Positions 45,243 to 52,891 of a stretch of DNA of 64,000 nt are shown here, in pieces. The stretch is from Frateuria_A sp049727805. Lineage in GTDB: Bacteria; Pseudomonadota; Gammaproteobacteria; Xanthomonadales; Rhodanobacteraceae. The notes under the pieces were generated by a model that did no database searches, was not told where the DNA came from, and saw only the letters and a list, made by a program, of their open reading frames with translations. Every line of letters begins with the position of its first letter. The stretch's first letter is position 1. The DNA lies in assembly GCF_049727805.1 (NCBI RefSeq), contig NZ_JBCNYA010000019.1, positions 14,971 to 78,970 of the forward strand, in the 5' to 3' direction. The translations under genes were made by a program, and so were the position numbers.

Positions 45243-45576
45243 GGGCGGCCTTCCTGTCGTTGGCAATGCGCTGGGCCGTCGCGGCGGCCAGCTGCTGGTG
45301 GGTGGCGTCCAGCTCGTCGAGCGCGACCCGGGCGACGGCTTGGGCGGCGAGCATGATTTGCTTCTGGATGTCGAAGCGGTTCTGGAGATCCGCCAAGGCG
45401 AGGACAGCAGCGTTAGCGCGATCGCGCTCGCTCTGCTGCAGCTGCTGCGCGGCAAGCACCTTGCCGTTGCTGTCCTCGATGCCATTGGCGTGGCCGACCG
45501 CGTAGCAGCTGATCCCCACGGCAACGCCCAGGACCAGCAAGCTCGCGACCTCCGTTGCGACTGACTTCAGGCTCAC
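45118..45576 (-). CDS. Inner-membrane spanin (Rz-like)
   Basis: A 152-residue protein with an N-terminal membrane helix (VASLLVLGVAVGISCYAVGH) and a long periplasmic coiled coil (AAQQLQQSERDRANAAVLAL, ADLQNRFDIQKQIMLAAQAV). Start is a GTG overlapping the endolysin stop (GTGA). Its C-terminus encodes the start of Rz1 in another frame. Confidence 0.82.
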   Translation of the reverse strand: MSLKSVATEVASLLVLGVAVGISCYAVGHANGIEDSNGKVLAAQQLQQSERDRANAAVLALADLQNRFDIQKQIMLAAQAVARVALDELDATHQQLAAATAQRIANDRKAAHESPDCSDLEHLPVCPVLSRRLFGPAPQAKPAAGAATTQGH

Positions 45577-46334
45577 GCGCACACCGCCTGGCCGGCCCAG
45601 CCGGCGTCGATGTAGGCGGGCTCCAGCACCGTCAGGATGCGCGACACGTAGGCGCGGTTCTCGCGCCAGGCGGCGGTCGACCGCGAGCGCATGTCGGCCA
45701 CGTTGCCAGCCCAGCGCCGGCGATCGCGCCCGGCCCTGACGGCCAATGCCTGCTCTCGGCGTAGGTTGCCCTCGCCGCCGTTGTAGGCGGACAGCGCGAA
45801 GGACCAGGTGCTGCACTGGCCGGCGCCAGGGTTGCGCTGGGCCAGCCAGGCGTCGTAGATGGCCGCGGCCAGCGCGGCCTGCTGCGGGTCCCACGGGTCG
45901 AAGCCGCCGAGGCGGTCGGGGAACTGCTGCGCGATCCAGCGCGCGGTCGAGGGCATGAACTGCGCCAGCCCTTCGGCACCCACCGCGCTGCGCGCGTTCG
46001 GATTCCAGCTCGACTCCTGGTGCAGCTGCGCGGCGAGGCGCGCCGGCGAGCCGTCCACGCCCCATTCCTCGGCGACCGCTTGTTCCACCCAGCGGCGGTA
46101 CATGGCGCTGACCTCGGGCACCTGCACGGTCGCCCGGAGCGCGGGCTGCGCGGTGGCCGGTGTCGCGGCCTCGGCGGGGCCAGCGAACACCAGCAGCGCC
46201 CCGACCAGGAACAGCACCGCGCCGATCGCGCTGCAGAAGCGCCGCCGCATCCATGTGTAGGGCCACACCGGCAGCATGGCGACGAACATCCAGAAGATGC
46301 CCACCATGCCCATGACCAGGCCGAGGAAGCTCAC
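45573..46334 (-). CDS. Endolysin, SLT lytic transglycosylase with N-terminal membrane segments
   Basis: A 253-residue protein. Two hydrophobic helices lie in the first 55 residues (LVMGMVGIFWMFVAMLPVWP and IGAVLFLVGALLVFAGP), then an SLT domain from about 80: LAAQLHQESSWNPNARSAVG with catalytic Glu, AEGLAQFMPSTARWIAQQFP and LSAYNGGEGNL. It cleaves peptidoglycan glycan strands. The membrane segments suggest a signal-anchor endolysin exported by the host Sec system. Confidence 0.87.
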   Translation of the reverse strand: MSFLGLVMGMVGIFWMFVAMLPVWPYTWMRRRFCSAIGAVLFLVGALLVFAGPAEAATPATAQPALRATVQVPEVSAMYRRWVEQAVAEEWGVDGSPARLAAQLHQESSWNPNARSAVGAEGLAQFMPSTARWIAQQFPDRLGGFDPWDPQQAALAAAIYDAWLAQRNPGAGQCSTWSFALSAYNGGEGNLRREQALAVRAGRDRRRWAGNVADMRSRSTAAWRENRAYVSRILTVLEPAYIDAGWAGQAVCA

Positions 46335-46501
46335 AGGTCACCCCGCCATACCAGGAAATACACGACGGCGATCGCGAAATAGATCGCGCCGCGCAGCGCG
46401 CGGTATGGGGCCAGCGGCGATTGCGCCTGGCCCAGCGTGGTGGGGATCAGGTAGCCACCGAACCCCGCCAGTACGATGGCCGCGACAAGGAACCCGATCA
46501 C
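46331..46501 (-). CDS. Small membrane protein of the lysis cassette
   Basis: A 56-residue protein with two hydrophobic helices (VIGFLVAAIVLAGFGGYLIP and ALRGAIYFAIAVVYFLVWRG). It starts at a GTG overlapping the holin stop and its stop overlaps the endolysin start. It may be a second holin or an antiholin; size and position are the only evidence. Confidence 0.65.
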   Translation of the reverse strand: MIGFLVAAIVLAGFGGYLIPTTLGQAQSPLAPYRALRGAIYFAIAVVYFLVWRGDL

Positions 46502-46821
46502 GGCATCAGCCCCGCGGCAATGATCGAGGCGGCCATCAGCGTGGCGCGGCGCGTCTGCGCCATCGCGCGCTCGATGCCGTCCAGCTGCGAGGGCCGTGCG
46601 TCCGGGCTGGCGCCGCGGTCGAAGCCGTAGCCCAGCACCGCGGCCAGGCTCAGCTTGGAGACGATCCACAGGTAGCTGCCGAACTTCGCCGGGTTGAACG
46701 CGACGGCGATCACCAGCAGCAGCATCAGCGAGAGCAGCGCCCACAGCATCATGCGGCCGCCGCCATCGAGCATGCCGGCGACGCGCGTGTAACCAGCGCT
46801 CAAACGTTCCTTGAAGCCCAT
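46498..46821 (-). CDS. Putative holin
   Basis: A 107-residue protein with two strong transmembrane helices (MMLWALLSLMLLLVIAVAFN and GSYLWIVSKLSLAAVLGYGF) and a third weaker one at the C-terminus (TLMAASIIAAGLMP). It starts the late lysis operon; GGAGG is 7 bases before the ATG at 46821. It resembles putative holins of Mu-like phages, which form membrane holes for lysis timing. Confidence 0.78.
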   Translation of the reverse strand: MGFKERLSAGYTRVAGMLDGGGRMMLWALLSLMLLLVIAVAFNPAKFGSYLWIVSKLSLAAVLGYGFDRGASPDARPSQLDGIERAMAQTRRATLMAASIIAAGLMP

Positions 46822-46845
46822 GCGCACCCTCCGCTTGAAAAGGTG

Positions 46846-46881
46846 CCGGCGGGCTACGGTGGGGAATCCGCAGCCCGCCGG
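46846..46881 (-). terminator. Hairpin between mor and holin genes
   Basis: CCGGCGGGCT (46846-46855) and AGCCCGCCGG (46872-46881) form a 10-bp stem with a 16-base loop; on the minus strand CACCTTTTC follows. It may end the early/middle transcript or act as an attenuator before the late operon. Confidence 0.5.
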
Positions 46882-46950
46882 CGGGTAGCGCGCCCAGGGG
46901 ATGGAAACGCGCTAGCGGTCAGGCTACGGAGAGAGGGGTGCTGCGATCAG

Positions 46951-46966
46951 GCTGAAACGCTTCAGC
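46951..46966. promoter_or_regulatory. Dyad CTGAARCGCTTCAG past the mor gene
   Basis: GCTGAAACGCTTCAGC overlaps the mor stop codon and lies about 130 bases ahead of the holin start. Arms are GCTGAA/TTCAGC. It nearly matches the palindrome at 38457-38472. A TAGCCT box 24 bases downstream on the minus strand could be a -10 element of an activator-dependent late promoter. Confidence 0.55.
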
Positions 46967-47393
46967 GGGACCGCTCGAAGAGGTCCGGCTGGTCGAGCGC
47001 GGGAGCGCCGACGTTGGCGCGGGCGAGGATGTTGAACACCTGCCGCTGCGTGAGGCCGCACTGTAGCGCGATCGTGGCGGTGGATGCACCCTCGCGGGCA
47101 TCGGCCACGATCTGGCGATCGCGCGCCGCGCGCAGTGCGGCGGCGGCGCGGTCCAGCTCGAGGTACTCGCGGCCGTAGTGCTGCACCAGGAGCGCGAGTG
47201 CCCCCGGCCCGATCAGCGGCGCCAGCCAGTGGTCCGTCGTGGCCTGCTCGGGCACGTAGAAGCGCGTGCCGCCGCGTGCCTCGACCAGGCGCAGGGTGGC
47301 CGGCAGGCCGATCACCTGGGCGAGCGCGGCCAGCCGCGGCGGCAGATCGCCTGCGTCGACCTGGCCGAGGGCTGCCAGCTCAGTCGCCGCCAC
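46962..47393 (-). CDS. mor: Mor-family transcription activator
   Basis: A 143-residue protein of the Mor/C family: LPPRLAALAQVIGLPATLRL, VEARGGTRFYVPEQATTDHW and a C-terminal helix-turn-helix (GASTATIALQCGLTQRQVFN). In Mu, Mor activates the middle promoter and C the late promoters; only one such gene is visible here, at the junction of early and lysis/late genes. Start is the GTG at 47393, inside the end of the preceding gene by 14 bases. Longer frames upstream are shadows. Confidence 0.87.
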   Translation of the reverse strand: MAATELAALGQVDAGDLPPRLAALAQVIGLPATLRLVEARGGTRFYVPEQATTDHWLAPLIGPGALALLVQHYGREYLELDRAAAALRAARDRQIVADAREGASTATIALQCGLTQRQVFNILARANVGAPALDQPDLFERSR

Positions 47394-47982
47394 GCCCCAC
47401 CCCGAACTCGGCCAGCGTCTCGGCCTTGCGCTCCTCGGCCTTCTCCGGCGTGAGAATGCCCAGGCGCACGTCCGACTCGATCGCGCGCAGCGCATCGTTG
47501 AGCGCCACGCGGGTGGACCGCTGGGCGCCTGCCTGGGCAGGCTCCAGGTGGCGCCCGGCGCGCTTGTCCGCCTCGGTCTGGCGCTCCTTCGCCGCGGCGG
47601 CCTGGTCGGCGATCCCGTAGACGATCGTGCGCAGGTAGTGGTGGTTCTGCAGCGGCAGCGTGAGCCGCGCGCGCTGCGCCAGCGTCTGCTCGATGCCGGT
47701 GACCCACTGGGCCACGGTGACGGGCAGGCGCACGCTGCTGCGCTCGTCGCGGCACACGCTGCCCTCGCGCACCAGCGCATCGAGCGCCTCGACCAGCTTC
47801 ACCGCCTTGGACAGGCGCAGCTTCTGCTTGGCCGGGTTGAACAGCGGCAGGTACTCGATCACCGCTCGGCCGAGCGTCGGCTCCATGCCGGCCAGCAGCA
47901 TGCCGAAGCGCTTGCCATCGGTGTCATGGAAGCCGGCGCCGATCGGGAAGGCTTCGCCACAGGTGGGACAGGCGACGTGCAT
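47380..47982 (-). CDS. Early/middle protein with N-terminal CxxC motif
   Basis: A 200-residue protein: MHVACPTCGEAFPIGAGFHD (a CPTCG knuckle), LPLFNPAKQKLRLSKAVKLV, LPVTVAQWVTGIEQTLAQRA, LQNHHYLRTIVYGIADQAAA. Similar proteins occur next to gemA in B3-type transposable phages; I cannot assign a role. It overlaps the mor start by 14 bases. Confidence 0.75.
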   Translation of the reverse strand: MHVACPTCGEAFPIGAGFHDTDGKRFGMLLAGMEPTLGRAVIEYLPLFNPAKQKLRLSKAVKLVEALDALVREGSVCRDERSSVRLPVTVAQWVTGIEQTLAQRARLTLPLQNHHYLRTIVYGIADQAAAAKERQTEADKRAGRHLEPAQAGAQRSTRVALNDALRAIESDVRLGILTPEKAEERKAETLAEFGVGRGGD

Positions 47983-47986
47983 ATGC

Positions 47987-48256
47987 TCAGTGCACCCCGA
48001 TCGAGGCGCCAGGCGTCACGGACGCGATGCCATGTTCCATCGTCGTCTGGATCGTGCCGAGGAGGCCGCGCGTGCGCTCGGCACCCAACCGCGCGGACGC
48101 GTAGCCCAGCAAGCCGGCATTGAGGTTGAGCAAAAACATTTCGAAGCAGTCGTCGCTGATCGGCAGGCTGTTGATTTCCTGAAGGACGATTCGGCTTAAC
48201 CCAGCGCCCATTTCAAGGCCCCTTTTGCGCTCGTCCGTAATGTGCTGTTCGTTCAT
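47987..48256 (-). CDS. Hypothetical phage protein
   Basis: An 89-residue protein, MNEQHITDERKRGLEMGAGL, then INSLPISDDCFEMFLLNLNA and LGYASARLGAERTRGLLGTI. Helical, no known family. One-base coupling to the upstream gene (stop/start overlap at 48256) supports translation. Confidence 0.65.
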   Translation of the reverse strand: MNEQHITDERKRGLEMGAGLSRIVLQEINSLPISDDCFEMFLLNLNAGLLGYASARLGAERTRGLLGTIQTTMEHGIASVTPGASIGVH

Positions 48257-48450
48257 CAGTCGCAGCCCCCTAGCCGCGTGGGTTCGTGCTTCTTGCGCTC
48301 GTCATTGGTGCCCAGGTAATAGGCGGCTTTCAGCAGCTGGTGGATTTCCCCGTGATACACGGGCCGGATCTTCGACACCTCGCTCACGAACCGCGTGCGC
48401 CACAGTTCGTTCCAGCGCCTTCGGCGCTCCTCGACTTCTTCGGGGTGCAT
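48256..48450 (-). CDS. Hypothetical phage protein
   Basis: A 64-residue charged protein: MHPEEVEERRRRWNELWRTR, IRPVYHGEIHQLLKAAYYLG. No recognised domain. It lies 4 bases after the upstream stop and overlaps the downstream start by one base, in the tightly packed early block. Confidence 0.6.
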   Translation of the reverse strand: MHPEEVEERRRRWNELWRTRFVSEVSKIRPVYHGEIHQLLKAAYYLGTNDERKKHEPTRLGGCD

Positions 48451-48454
48451 GGCG

Positions 48455-48739
48455 TCAGTCGTCCAAGCCGAGCTGCAGCAGCTGATTCGTCAAGCGACGC
48501 GGTGCCGGGGCCATGTTTCCGCGCGGCATCCTGATCTGGCCGTTCTTCACGTTCCGATAGGAAACGCTCACCTGCTCGCCGGCCTCGTACACATATCCGC
48601 TGTGTTCGTAGTTCTCCCTGCACTCCACCGCATGGTTGAGCAGCTGCACCACCTTCATGCCGGCGCTGGCCGGCATCAGGAAAGTCTGGTAGCCGATCTT
48701 CACTGCGCACATCGGTTCGTTCTTCGGCTTCGCGGCCAT
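48455..48739 (-). CDS. Hypothetical phage protein
   Basis: A 94-residue protein: MAAKPKNEPMCAVKIGYQTF, LMPASAGMKVVQLLNHAVEC, EQVSVSYRNVKNGQIRMPRG. It looks like a small beta-rich protein. Its ATG overlaps the gemA stop (ATGA). Confidence 0.65.
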   Translation of the reverse strand: MAAKPKNEPMCAVKIGYQTFLMPASAGMKVVQLLNHAVECRENYEHSGYVYEAGEQVSVSYRNVKNGQIRMPRGNMAPAPRRLTNQLLQLGLDD

Positions 48740-49194
48740 CACTTGCTCCTTTGCCGGTTGGCGCTGATCTGCAACGCCGCCACCAGGCGGTGCAGCTGGT
48801 CCGGGCGCAGCCACTCGACGCGCTGCACCTTGAACATCCGCTTGGCGGTGCCGTGGGCGTAGTTCCAACCCTTGCCCAGCTCCGCCAGGAGGGCGCCCAC
48901 CTTGGCCACCATGCCGGCGACCTCCTCGCGCACGTTCTGCGGCGCGTCCGGCAGGCTCACGGCGTTGCCCATCTGCTTCTCGCCCTCGCCAGCCAGGCGT
49001 CGCATTTCGTCGAGCACCTTGGCCCGGCCGCGCGCGTCCAGGTCGGCCGAGCTGGACACGCCGCCAACGCGCTGCAGCAACGCAACGTAGGTGTCTTGAT
49101 CCATGCGCAGGCGCTTCTTCGCCAGCACGTGGATCGCCGCGAGCTGGCGCACGCGGGCGCGCGGATCAGTTGGTTTTGGGTTCGAGTACGTCAT
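48739..49194 (-). CDS. gemA: GemA-like regulatory protein (Mu gp16, DUF1018)
   Basis: A 151-residue DUF1018 protein: RQLAAIHVLAKKRLRMDQDT, YVALLQRVGGVSSSADLDAR, GWNYAHGTAKRMFKVQRVEW, LRPDQLHRLVAAL. In Mu, GemA alters host gene expression and DNA supercoiling during the lytic cycle. Its start overlaps the preceding gene by 29 bases; a later start cannot be excluded. Confidence 0.87.
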   Translation of the reverse strand: MTYSNPKPTDPRARVRQLAAIHVLAKKRLRMDQDTYVALLQRVGGVSSSADLDARGRAKVLDEMRRLAGEGEKQMGNAVSLPDAPQNVREEVAGMVAKVGALLAELGKGWNYAHGTAKRMFKVQRVEWLRPDQLHRLVAALQISANRQRSK

Positions 49195-49399
49195 ATCTGC
49201 CCTCCCGGGCCATCATCTGTTCGTGCTTCTCGCGGGCCAGCGCCGCGTATCGATGCGAGGTCGCCTCGCTCATCCCGAACCTGTCCCTGATCTGCTTAGC
49301 GCTGGGCGGTCGCCGGTGGTCGAACATCCAGAGGGCGATCCACCACACGACGTCAGCCGTCGACGCCTGCTGGAACTCGGGACACTTCGGGTAGCTCAT
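49166..49399 (-). CDS. Small helix-turn-helix protein
   Basis: A 77-residue protein: MSYPKCPEFQQASTADVVWW, then RRPPSAKQIRDRFGMSEATS with HRYAALARE, a helix-turn-helix of the kind used to bind DNA. It may be a regulator of the middle genes. Start overlaps the upstream stop (ATGA). Confidence 0.68.
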   Translation of the reverse strand: MSYPKCPEFQQASTADVVWWIALWMFDHRRPPSAKQIRDRFGMSEATSHRYAALAREKHEQMMAREGRYDVLEPKTN

Positions 49400-49602
49400 G
49401 GCGCCGGCGCACCCGTCTGCCACACGCTGGCCTTCGCCGCCCAGGCGCGCCAAGCCGGCAGATAAACCGTGCGAACAGCGATCTTGCCCGGCCAGCTGTA
49501 GATCACCTTCTCGCCGATGACGGCCTCGACCTCGCGGGTCTCGCCGGCGACGGTCACGCTGTCGCGGTAGGCCGGGTCGATGCGCGGATCCCGCTCAGCC
49601 AT
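49396..49602 (-). CDS. Hypothetical phage protein
   Basis: A 68-residue protein: MAERDPRIDPAYRDSVTVAG, ETREVEAVIGEKVIYSWPGK, RTVYLPAWRAWAAKASVW. Probably a small beta fold. No family known to me. Overlaps both neighbours by a few bases, which supports it being translated. Confidence 0.6.
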   Translation of the reverse strand: MAERDPRIDPAYRDSVTVAGETREVEAVIGEKVIYSWPGKIAVRTVYLPAWRAWAAKASVWQTGAPAP

Positions 49603-49834
49603 GCCCGTTGCCCTCCTGCTGCTTCTCGGCGATCCAGGCCTGCACCTCTTTCGCGGCCTCGATGTAGGCCTTGGACGGCGTCTTGGTGATCTCCTGGCCG
49701 GGCACGTAAGCCGCCCAGATGCGGTTGCGCAGGCGCAGCGGCAGCGCGAACCAATGCGGGCGGCAGCCCCAGCGCGCCGGCGGCACGCGGCGGGTGCAGC
49801 CGGGCCAGTGGCAGGTGTGGTGAATGTCGCTCAT
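49595..49834 (-). CDS. Small putative zinc-binding phage protein
   Basis: A 79-residue protein with CHWPGCTRRVPPARWGCRPH (Cys/His residues spaced as a zinc knuckle) followed by WFALPLRLRNRIWAAYVPGQ and helix KAYIEAAKEVQAWIAEKQQ. Similar short proteins occur widely in phage early regions; role unknown. Confidence 0.68.
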   Translation of the reverse strand: MSDIHHTCHWPGCTRRVPPARWGCRPHWFALPLRLRNRIWAAYVPGQEITKTPSKAYIEAAKEVQAWIAEKQQEGNGHG

Positions 49835-50502
49835 GACTGGTGCTCCAGTGCACGCGGTGACGTGCCTTTCATCGCCCGGTGCAGCTGCGCAGCTTTGCCT
49901 GCCAGATAGCCGGCCTCGGCGTCGTTGTCGTTGGCCTTGCCCTTAGTGGTCAGGTCCCTGGTGGTGCCCGTGGTGGCGTCTGGATAGCGCAGACGCACCA
50001 GGTCCTCGATGGCCTTGCGCTTCTCCTCGGCCAGCTCGGCCTTGGGGAACAGGTGGTAGATGGCGCTCACCCAGGCCAAGGCGAAGGTTTCGCCGCGAGC
50101 CTCGCGGTTGCCCCGCTTGCGCACCCGGGCAATGTGCTTGAGCCGGTCGGCGTCCATCTGGCGGCGCAGGACGGTGAATGCGTACGCCGCGATCTCGGCG
50201 GCGCCGTCCGTACCGTGGAATCGGATGACCGTCTTACCCCACGTGCGGACGAAAAGCGCCTGGGCGCCGAAGCCACCGGCCACCACCGATACCAGGAAGC
50301 TGAGCGACTGCGTGGGGTTGGCACCGCGGCAACGCGTGCCCACCTCGGCCTCGCGCACGTCCGTCGCCTCGGCGTGGCTGATGCCGTATGCCGCCATCAT
50401 GGCCTGCGCCTGGCGCAGTGCTGCCGCCGCTTCATTGGCGTTTGGCGAGGCGGCGAGGCGCAGGCACGCCTTGATCTTGCGAAGGATGGCGGCGCGGTTC
50501 AT
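49831..50502 (-). CDS. DUF2786 family phage protein
   Basis: A 223-residue protein. The N-terminus ILRKIKACLRLAASPNANEA with AAALRQAQAMMAAYGISHAE is the DUF2786 domain; the rest (FLVSVVAGGFGAQALFVRTW, AYAFTVLRRQMDADRLKHIA, FALAWVSAIYHLFPKAE) is its usual C-terminal partner. These proteins are frequent in Mu-like phages and of unknown role. Confidence 0.85.
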   Translation of the reverse strand: MNRAAILRKIKACLRLAASPNANEAAAALRQAQAMMAAYGISHAEATDVREAEVGTRCRGANPTQSLSFLVSVVAGGFGAQALFVRTWGKTVIRFHGTDGAAEIAAYAFTVLRRQMDADRLKHIARVRKRGNREARGETFALAWVSAIYHLFPKAELAEEKRKAIEDLVRLRYPDATTGTTRDLTTKGKANDNDAEAGYLAGKAAQLHRAMKGTSPRALEHQS

Positions 50503-50777
50503 GGCGTCACCCCGTCGAACATGTCGATGGTCCGCTCGCAGCGCGCTGGCGGCACGGGCTCACCGTCAGGCACGAAGGCAGTGCACTGCGGAACGCCCGC
50601 GTCGCCGTAGCACCACTCGGCCGGATACTCCGGATCGGTGACGTCGAGCTGGAACGTTCGCGCGAGGATCGGGCAGTTCTCGTCCGCGTCGCGCGCACAG
50701 TTGCCGCACCAGTGGTCGATGAACCCGGCACCTTCGGTGCCGTTGGACGGGCGGTAAAGCTTGGGTTTGGCCGTCAT
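50499..50777 (-). CDS. Hypothetical cysteine-rich phage protein
   Basis: A 92-residue protein with six cysteines, including WCGNCARDADENC and WCYGDAGVPQC near the middle and PARCERT near the end. It may bind zinc or iron. No known family. ATG at 50777 overlaps the upstream stop (ATGA). Confidence 0.65.
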   Translation of the reverse strand: MTAKPKLYRPSNGTEGAGFIDHWCGNCARDADENCPILARTFQLDVTDPEYPAEWCYGDAGVPQCTAFVPDGEPVPPARCERTIDMFDGVTP

Positions 50778-50911
50778 GGCGTCACCCCGCCAGGCGCGCA
50801 GATCCAGAGCGTGACGCACGGGACCAGGTTGATGCACAGCCGGCGGTTGGCGCGCGACCAGTGCGCGCCCACCCACAGGCTGCCCCAGCGGAACAGGATG
50901 CCGGCCTTCAT
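50774..50911 (-). CDS. Very small hypothetical protein
   Basis: A 45-residue protein, MKAGILFRWGSLWVGAHWSR, then ANRRLCINLVPCVTLWICAP. It is rich in Trp and Cys and moderately hydrophobic. It is linked by ATGA overlaps at both ends, the main reason to accept it. Confidence 0.55.
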   Translation of the reverse strand: MKAGILFRWGSLWVGAHWSRANRRLCINLVPCVTLWICAPGGVTP

Positions 50912-51312
50912 GCCTGCTCTCCGGTGGCTTGGGCGATAGCAGCTTCCAGATCGCGAAGCGCCTCCAGAGGCTCATTCGAACCATCGTCCGGATACTTGCT
51001 CGCCTCGTCACGGAGGAAAGGCAGCGCAGCCTTCGCGGCTTCCAGCAGCTCCGGTGCGGACGCGATCAGGCGGGCGTCAGCCATAATCTGGTCATGGTCC
51101 GCCGTCTTCTGGAAGCGACTCGGTTTCTTGCTGTAAGGGCCCGGCATGCCGCGCGTGGATTTCTCAGTGAAGCAGCTGCTGAGTTCTGCGATGGCATCAC
51201 CAGCGCAACACTCCTCCTCACCAAAGCTGGGGCCCACGATGTGCGGCCATGCGGCGGAGCAGGTCCCATCGATCACGATTCGCCACGGCCCGGGCGTGTG
51301 CTGAGCGCTCAT
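50908..51312 (-). CDS. Hypothetical phage protein
   Basis: A 134-residue protein. The start MSAQHTPGPWRIVIDGTCSA and the later HDQIMADARLIASAPELLEA are typical of a family of phage proteins of unknown function (TPGPW ... ADARLIAAAPELL). The C-terminus is helical. It overlaps both neighbours by four bases. Confidence 0.78.
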   Translation of the reverse strand: MSAQHTPGPWRIVIDGTCSAAWPHIVGPSFGEEECCAGDAIAELSSCFTEKSTRGMPGPYSKKPSRFQKTADHDQIMADARLIASAPELLEAAKAALPFLRDEASKYPDDGSNEPLEALRDLEAAIAQATGEQA

Positions 51313-51737
51313 GCCACCATCCTCCGCAGGCTGAGCGGCGCGGCCTGGCCGGTCTCGCGCCACGCATACGCGCCGCGCACCACCTGGTCGGGCGTGCCGC
51401 TGAGGTAGAACAGCTCGGAGCCCGCCTGCTTGCGGTAGGCCATGAACGTGGTCGGTTCGTCGTCGCCCGGGGCAAACACGCTGATCTCGACGTCCTGCAG
51501 CGGCGCCGGCTCCTCGGGCGTGATCGACGCCCACTCGGGGATGCGTTGGCCGATGTCGTGGAGCCATTCCCGCTTGCCGTGGTGCCTGCCGCCCTGATGC
51601 AGCAGGCACCAGCGCGCGCTATCGCCGATAACGCCGGCGAGCGCAGCCAGGCCGGCCAGAACCTTCTCCCGGTTCTCCGGCTCGAAGTGCAGCACTTCGC
51701 GCCAGGCGCCGGCGGTATTGATCTGGAGGATGATCAT
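51309..51737 (-). CDS. Hypothetical phage protein
   Basis: A 142-residue protein: MIILQINTAGAWREVLHFEP, SARWCLLHQGGRHHGKREWL and ISVFAPGDDEPTTFMAYRKQ. No family recognised. The first 70 residues look like a compact alpha/beta fold. ATGA overlap with the upstream gene. Confidence 0.65.
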   Translation of the reverse strand: MIILQINTAGAWREVLHFEPENREKVLAGLAALAGVIGDSARWCLLHQGGRHHGKREWLHDIGQRIPEWASITPEEPAPLQDVEISVFAPGDDEPTTFMAYRKQAGSELFYLSGTPDQVVRGAYAWRETGQAAPLSLRRMVA

Positions 51738-52156
51738 GCGTCCTCTCCCTGATCCGTGGCTTCCCGTAGCCGAAGCAGGCGCTCCAGCTCGGCCACGCCG
51801 AGCGCGAGGCCCTTGGTGAGGACGTTGATACGACGATCGAGAGCCGGGCAGGCCGCCTCGTAGAACGCGTCGGCCAGATCCTCGCGATCGATGCCATTCC
51901 AAGCGCCACGGCCGATCAACTGGAGGAGCGGAATCACCTCCAAGCCGTAGTCCTCGGTACTCACGCACACGTCCGGGCACAACGTGGAAGGCGTGATGAA
52001 GAAGGCAGCGGCGGCGGCCAGTTCCTCCTCGGCATGCTGATCGTCATGGTCGAAGTCGAAGCCCTCTTCTTGGATCTGCCGGGTTCGTTCCATCGCGACC
52101 ATGTCGATGGCAACCGTGCGGATCTGGCTTGCGGATTCTGCTTTGGACAGCGCCAT
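51734..52156 (-). CDS. Hypothetical phage protein with ERxRQ...HDDxH motif
   Basis: A 140-residue protein: VAMERTRQIQEEGFDFDHDD with QHAEEELAAAAAFF. The ERxRQIxxEGfxxxHDDxH block is widespread in phage and prophage proteins of unknown function and looks like a metal-binding helix pair reminiscent of MazG-type folds, but that link is only a guess. Confidence 0.72.
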   Translation of the reverse strand: MALSKAESASQIRTVAIDMVAMERTRQIQEEGFDFDHDDQHAEEELAAAAAFFITPSTLCPDVCVSTEDYGLEVIPLLQLIGRGAWNGIDREDLADAFYEAACPALDRRINVLTKGLALGVAELERLLRLREATDQGEDA

Positions 52157-52157
52157 G

Positions 52158-52775
52158 TCACACCTCCGCGATGTTGAGCGAGAGGGCCTTGTACTGGCCG
52201 TTGGCGTCGCGCTTGTAGAAGCGGACGTAGCTCTTGGTGCCGACCACCTGGACCGCCTCGGAGATCGCAGTCATGGCCCGCTGCCAGCGCTCGTCCTGGA
52301 TGTCCAGGCGGTGCAGCGCCAGCACGGCGCCGGTGCGGATCTTCCCGGTGGCGTCGACGCGGAAGGCATCCTGCACCAGGAGCGCAACCTCGGGCCGTGC
52401 GTCGGCGGTCCACTCGCGCAGGCACTCGTCGATCAGATCCTTGGCCGACTGCAGGCGCTCGTCGAAAGTGATCAGCTCGGCCATTGCGCGCAGCACCTTG
52501 AACTCGCCGTCGAAGCTGGTCAGGTGCACGTTGCCCTTGTCGCCGCCCAGCTTCACGTCGTACTGCTCGGCCGACAGCTGCACGAACGCAGCGATGTCCT
52601 GGTGCACGCGGGCCTTGAAGGCGCGCATGCGCCGGTTCAGATCCTCGGCCTCGGCGTACAGCTCGCGCACCAGCTCGTCGCGCGTCTTGTCGATGGGTTT
52701 GATCTTGGATTCCGGCACCAGGCGCCCTTGGGCGTCGCGGCGGTGGCCGGCGGGGATCTCGATCAGTTCGAACAT
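52158..52775 (-). CDS. DUF3164 family phage protein
   Basis: A 205-residue DUF3164 protein: MFELIEIPAGHRRDAQGRLV, PESKIKPIDKTRDELVRELY, YDVKLGGDKGNVHLTSFDGE and TKSYVRFYKRDANGQYKALS. The family is a hallmark of B3/Mu-like early regions, generally just after the transposition genes; role unknown. Confidence 0.88.
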   Translation of the reverse strand: MFELIEIPAGHRRDAQGRLVPESKIKPIDKTRDELVRELYAEAEDLNRRMRAFKARVHQDIAAFVQLSAEQYDVKLGGDKGNVHLTSFDGEFKVLRAMAELITFDERLQSAKDLIDECLREWTADARPEVALLVQDAFRVDATGKIRTGAVLALHRLDIQDERWQRAMTAISEAVQVVGTKSYVRFYKRDANGQYKALSLNIAEV

Positions 52776-52891
52776 GGGTTGCTTTCCTCGTCTTGGGCGC
52801 GCTCGAACTCGGCGCGGTAAATGTCGTGGGTGGCTTGGCGCAGGCGCTCGCCCAGCCAGGGCGGCAGCTCGTCGTCGTCGTGGTCATTCAT
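52763..52891 (-). CDS. Very small acidic protein
   Basis: A 42-residue protein, MNDHDDDELPPWLGERLRQA, then THDIYRAEFERAQDEESNPC. Strongly acidic. It overlaps the end of the upstream gene by 8 bases and the start of the DUF3164 gene by 13, a coupling that suggests real translation. Acidic mini-proteins of phages can act as DNA mimics, but nothing more supports that here. Confidence 0.55.
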   Translation of the reverse strand: MNDHDDDELPPWLGERLRQATHDIYRAEFERAQDEESNPCSN

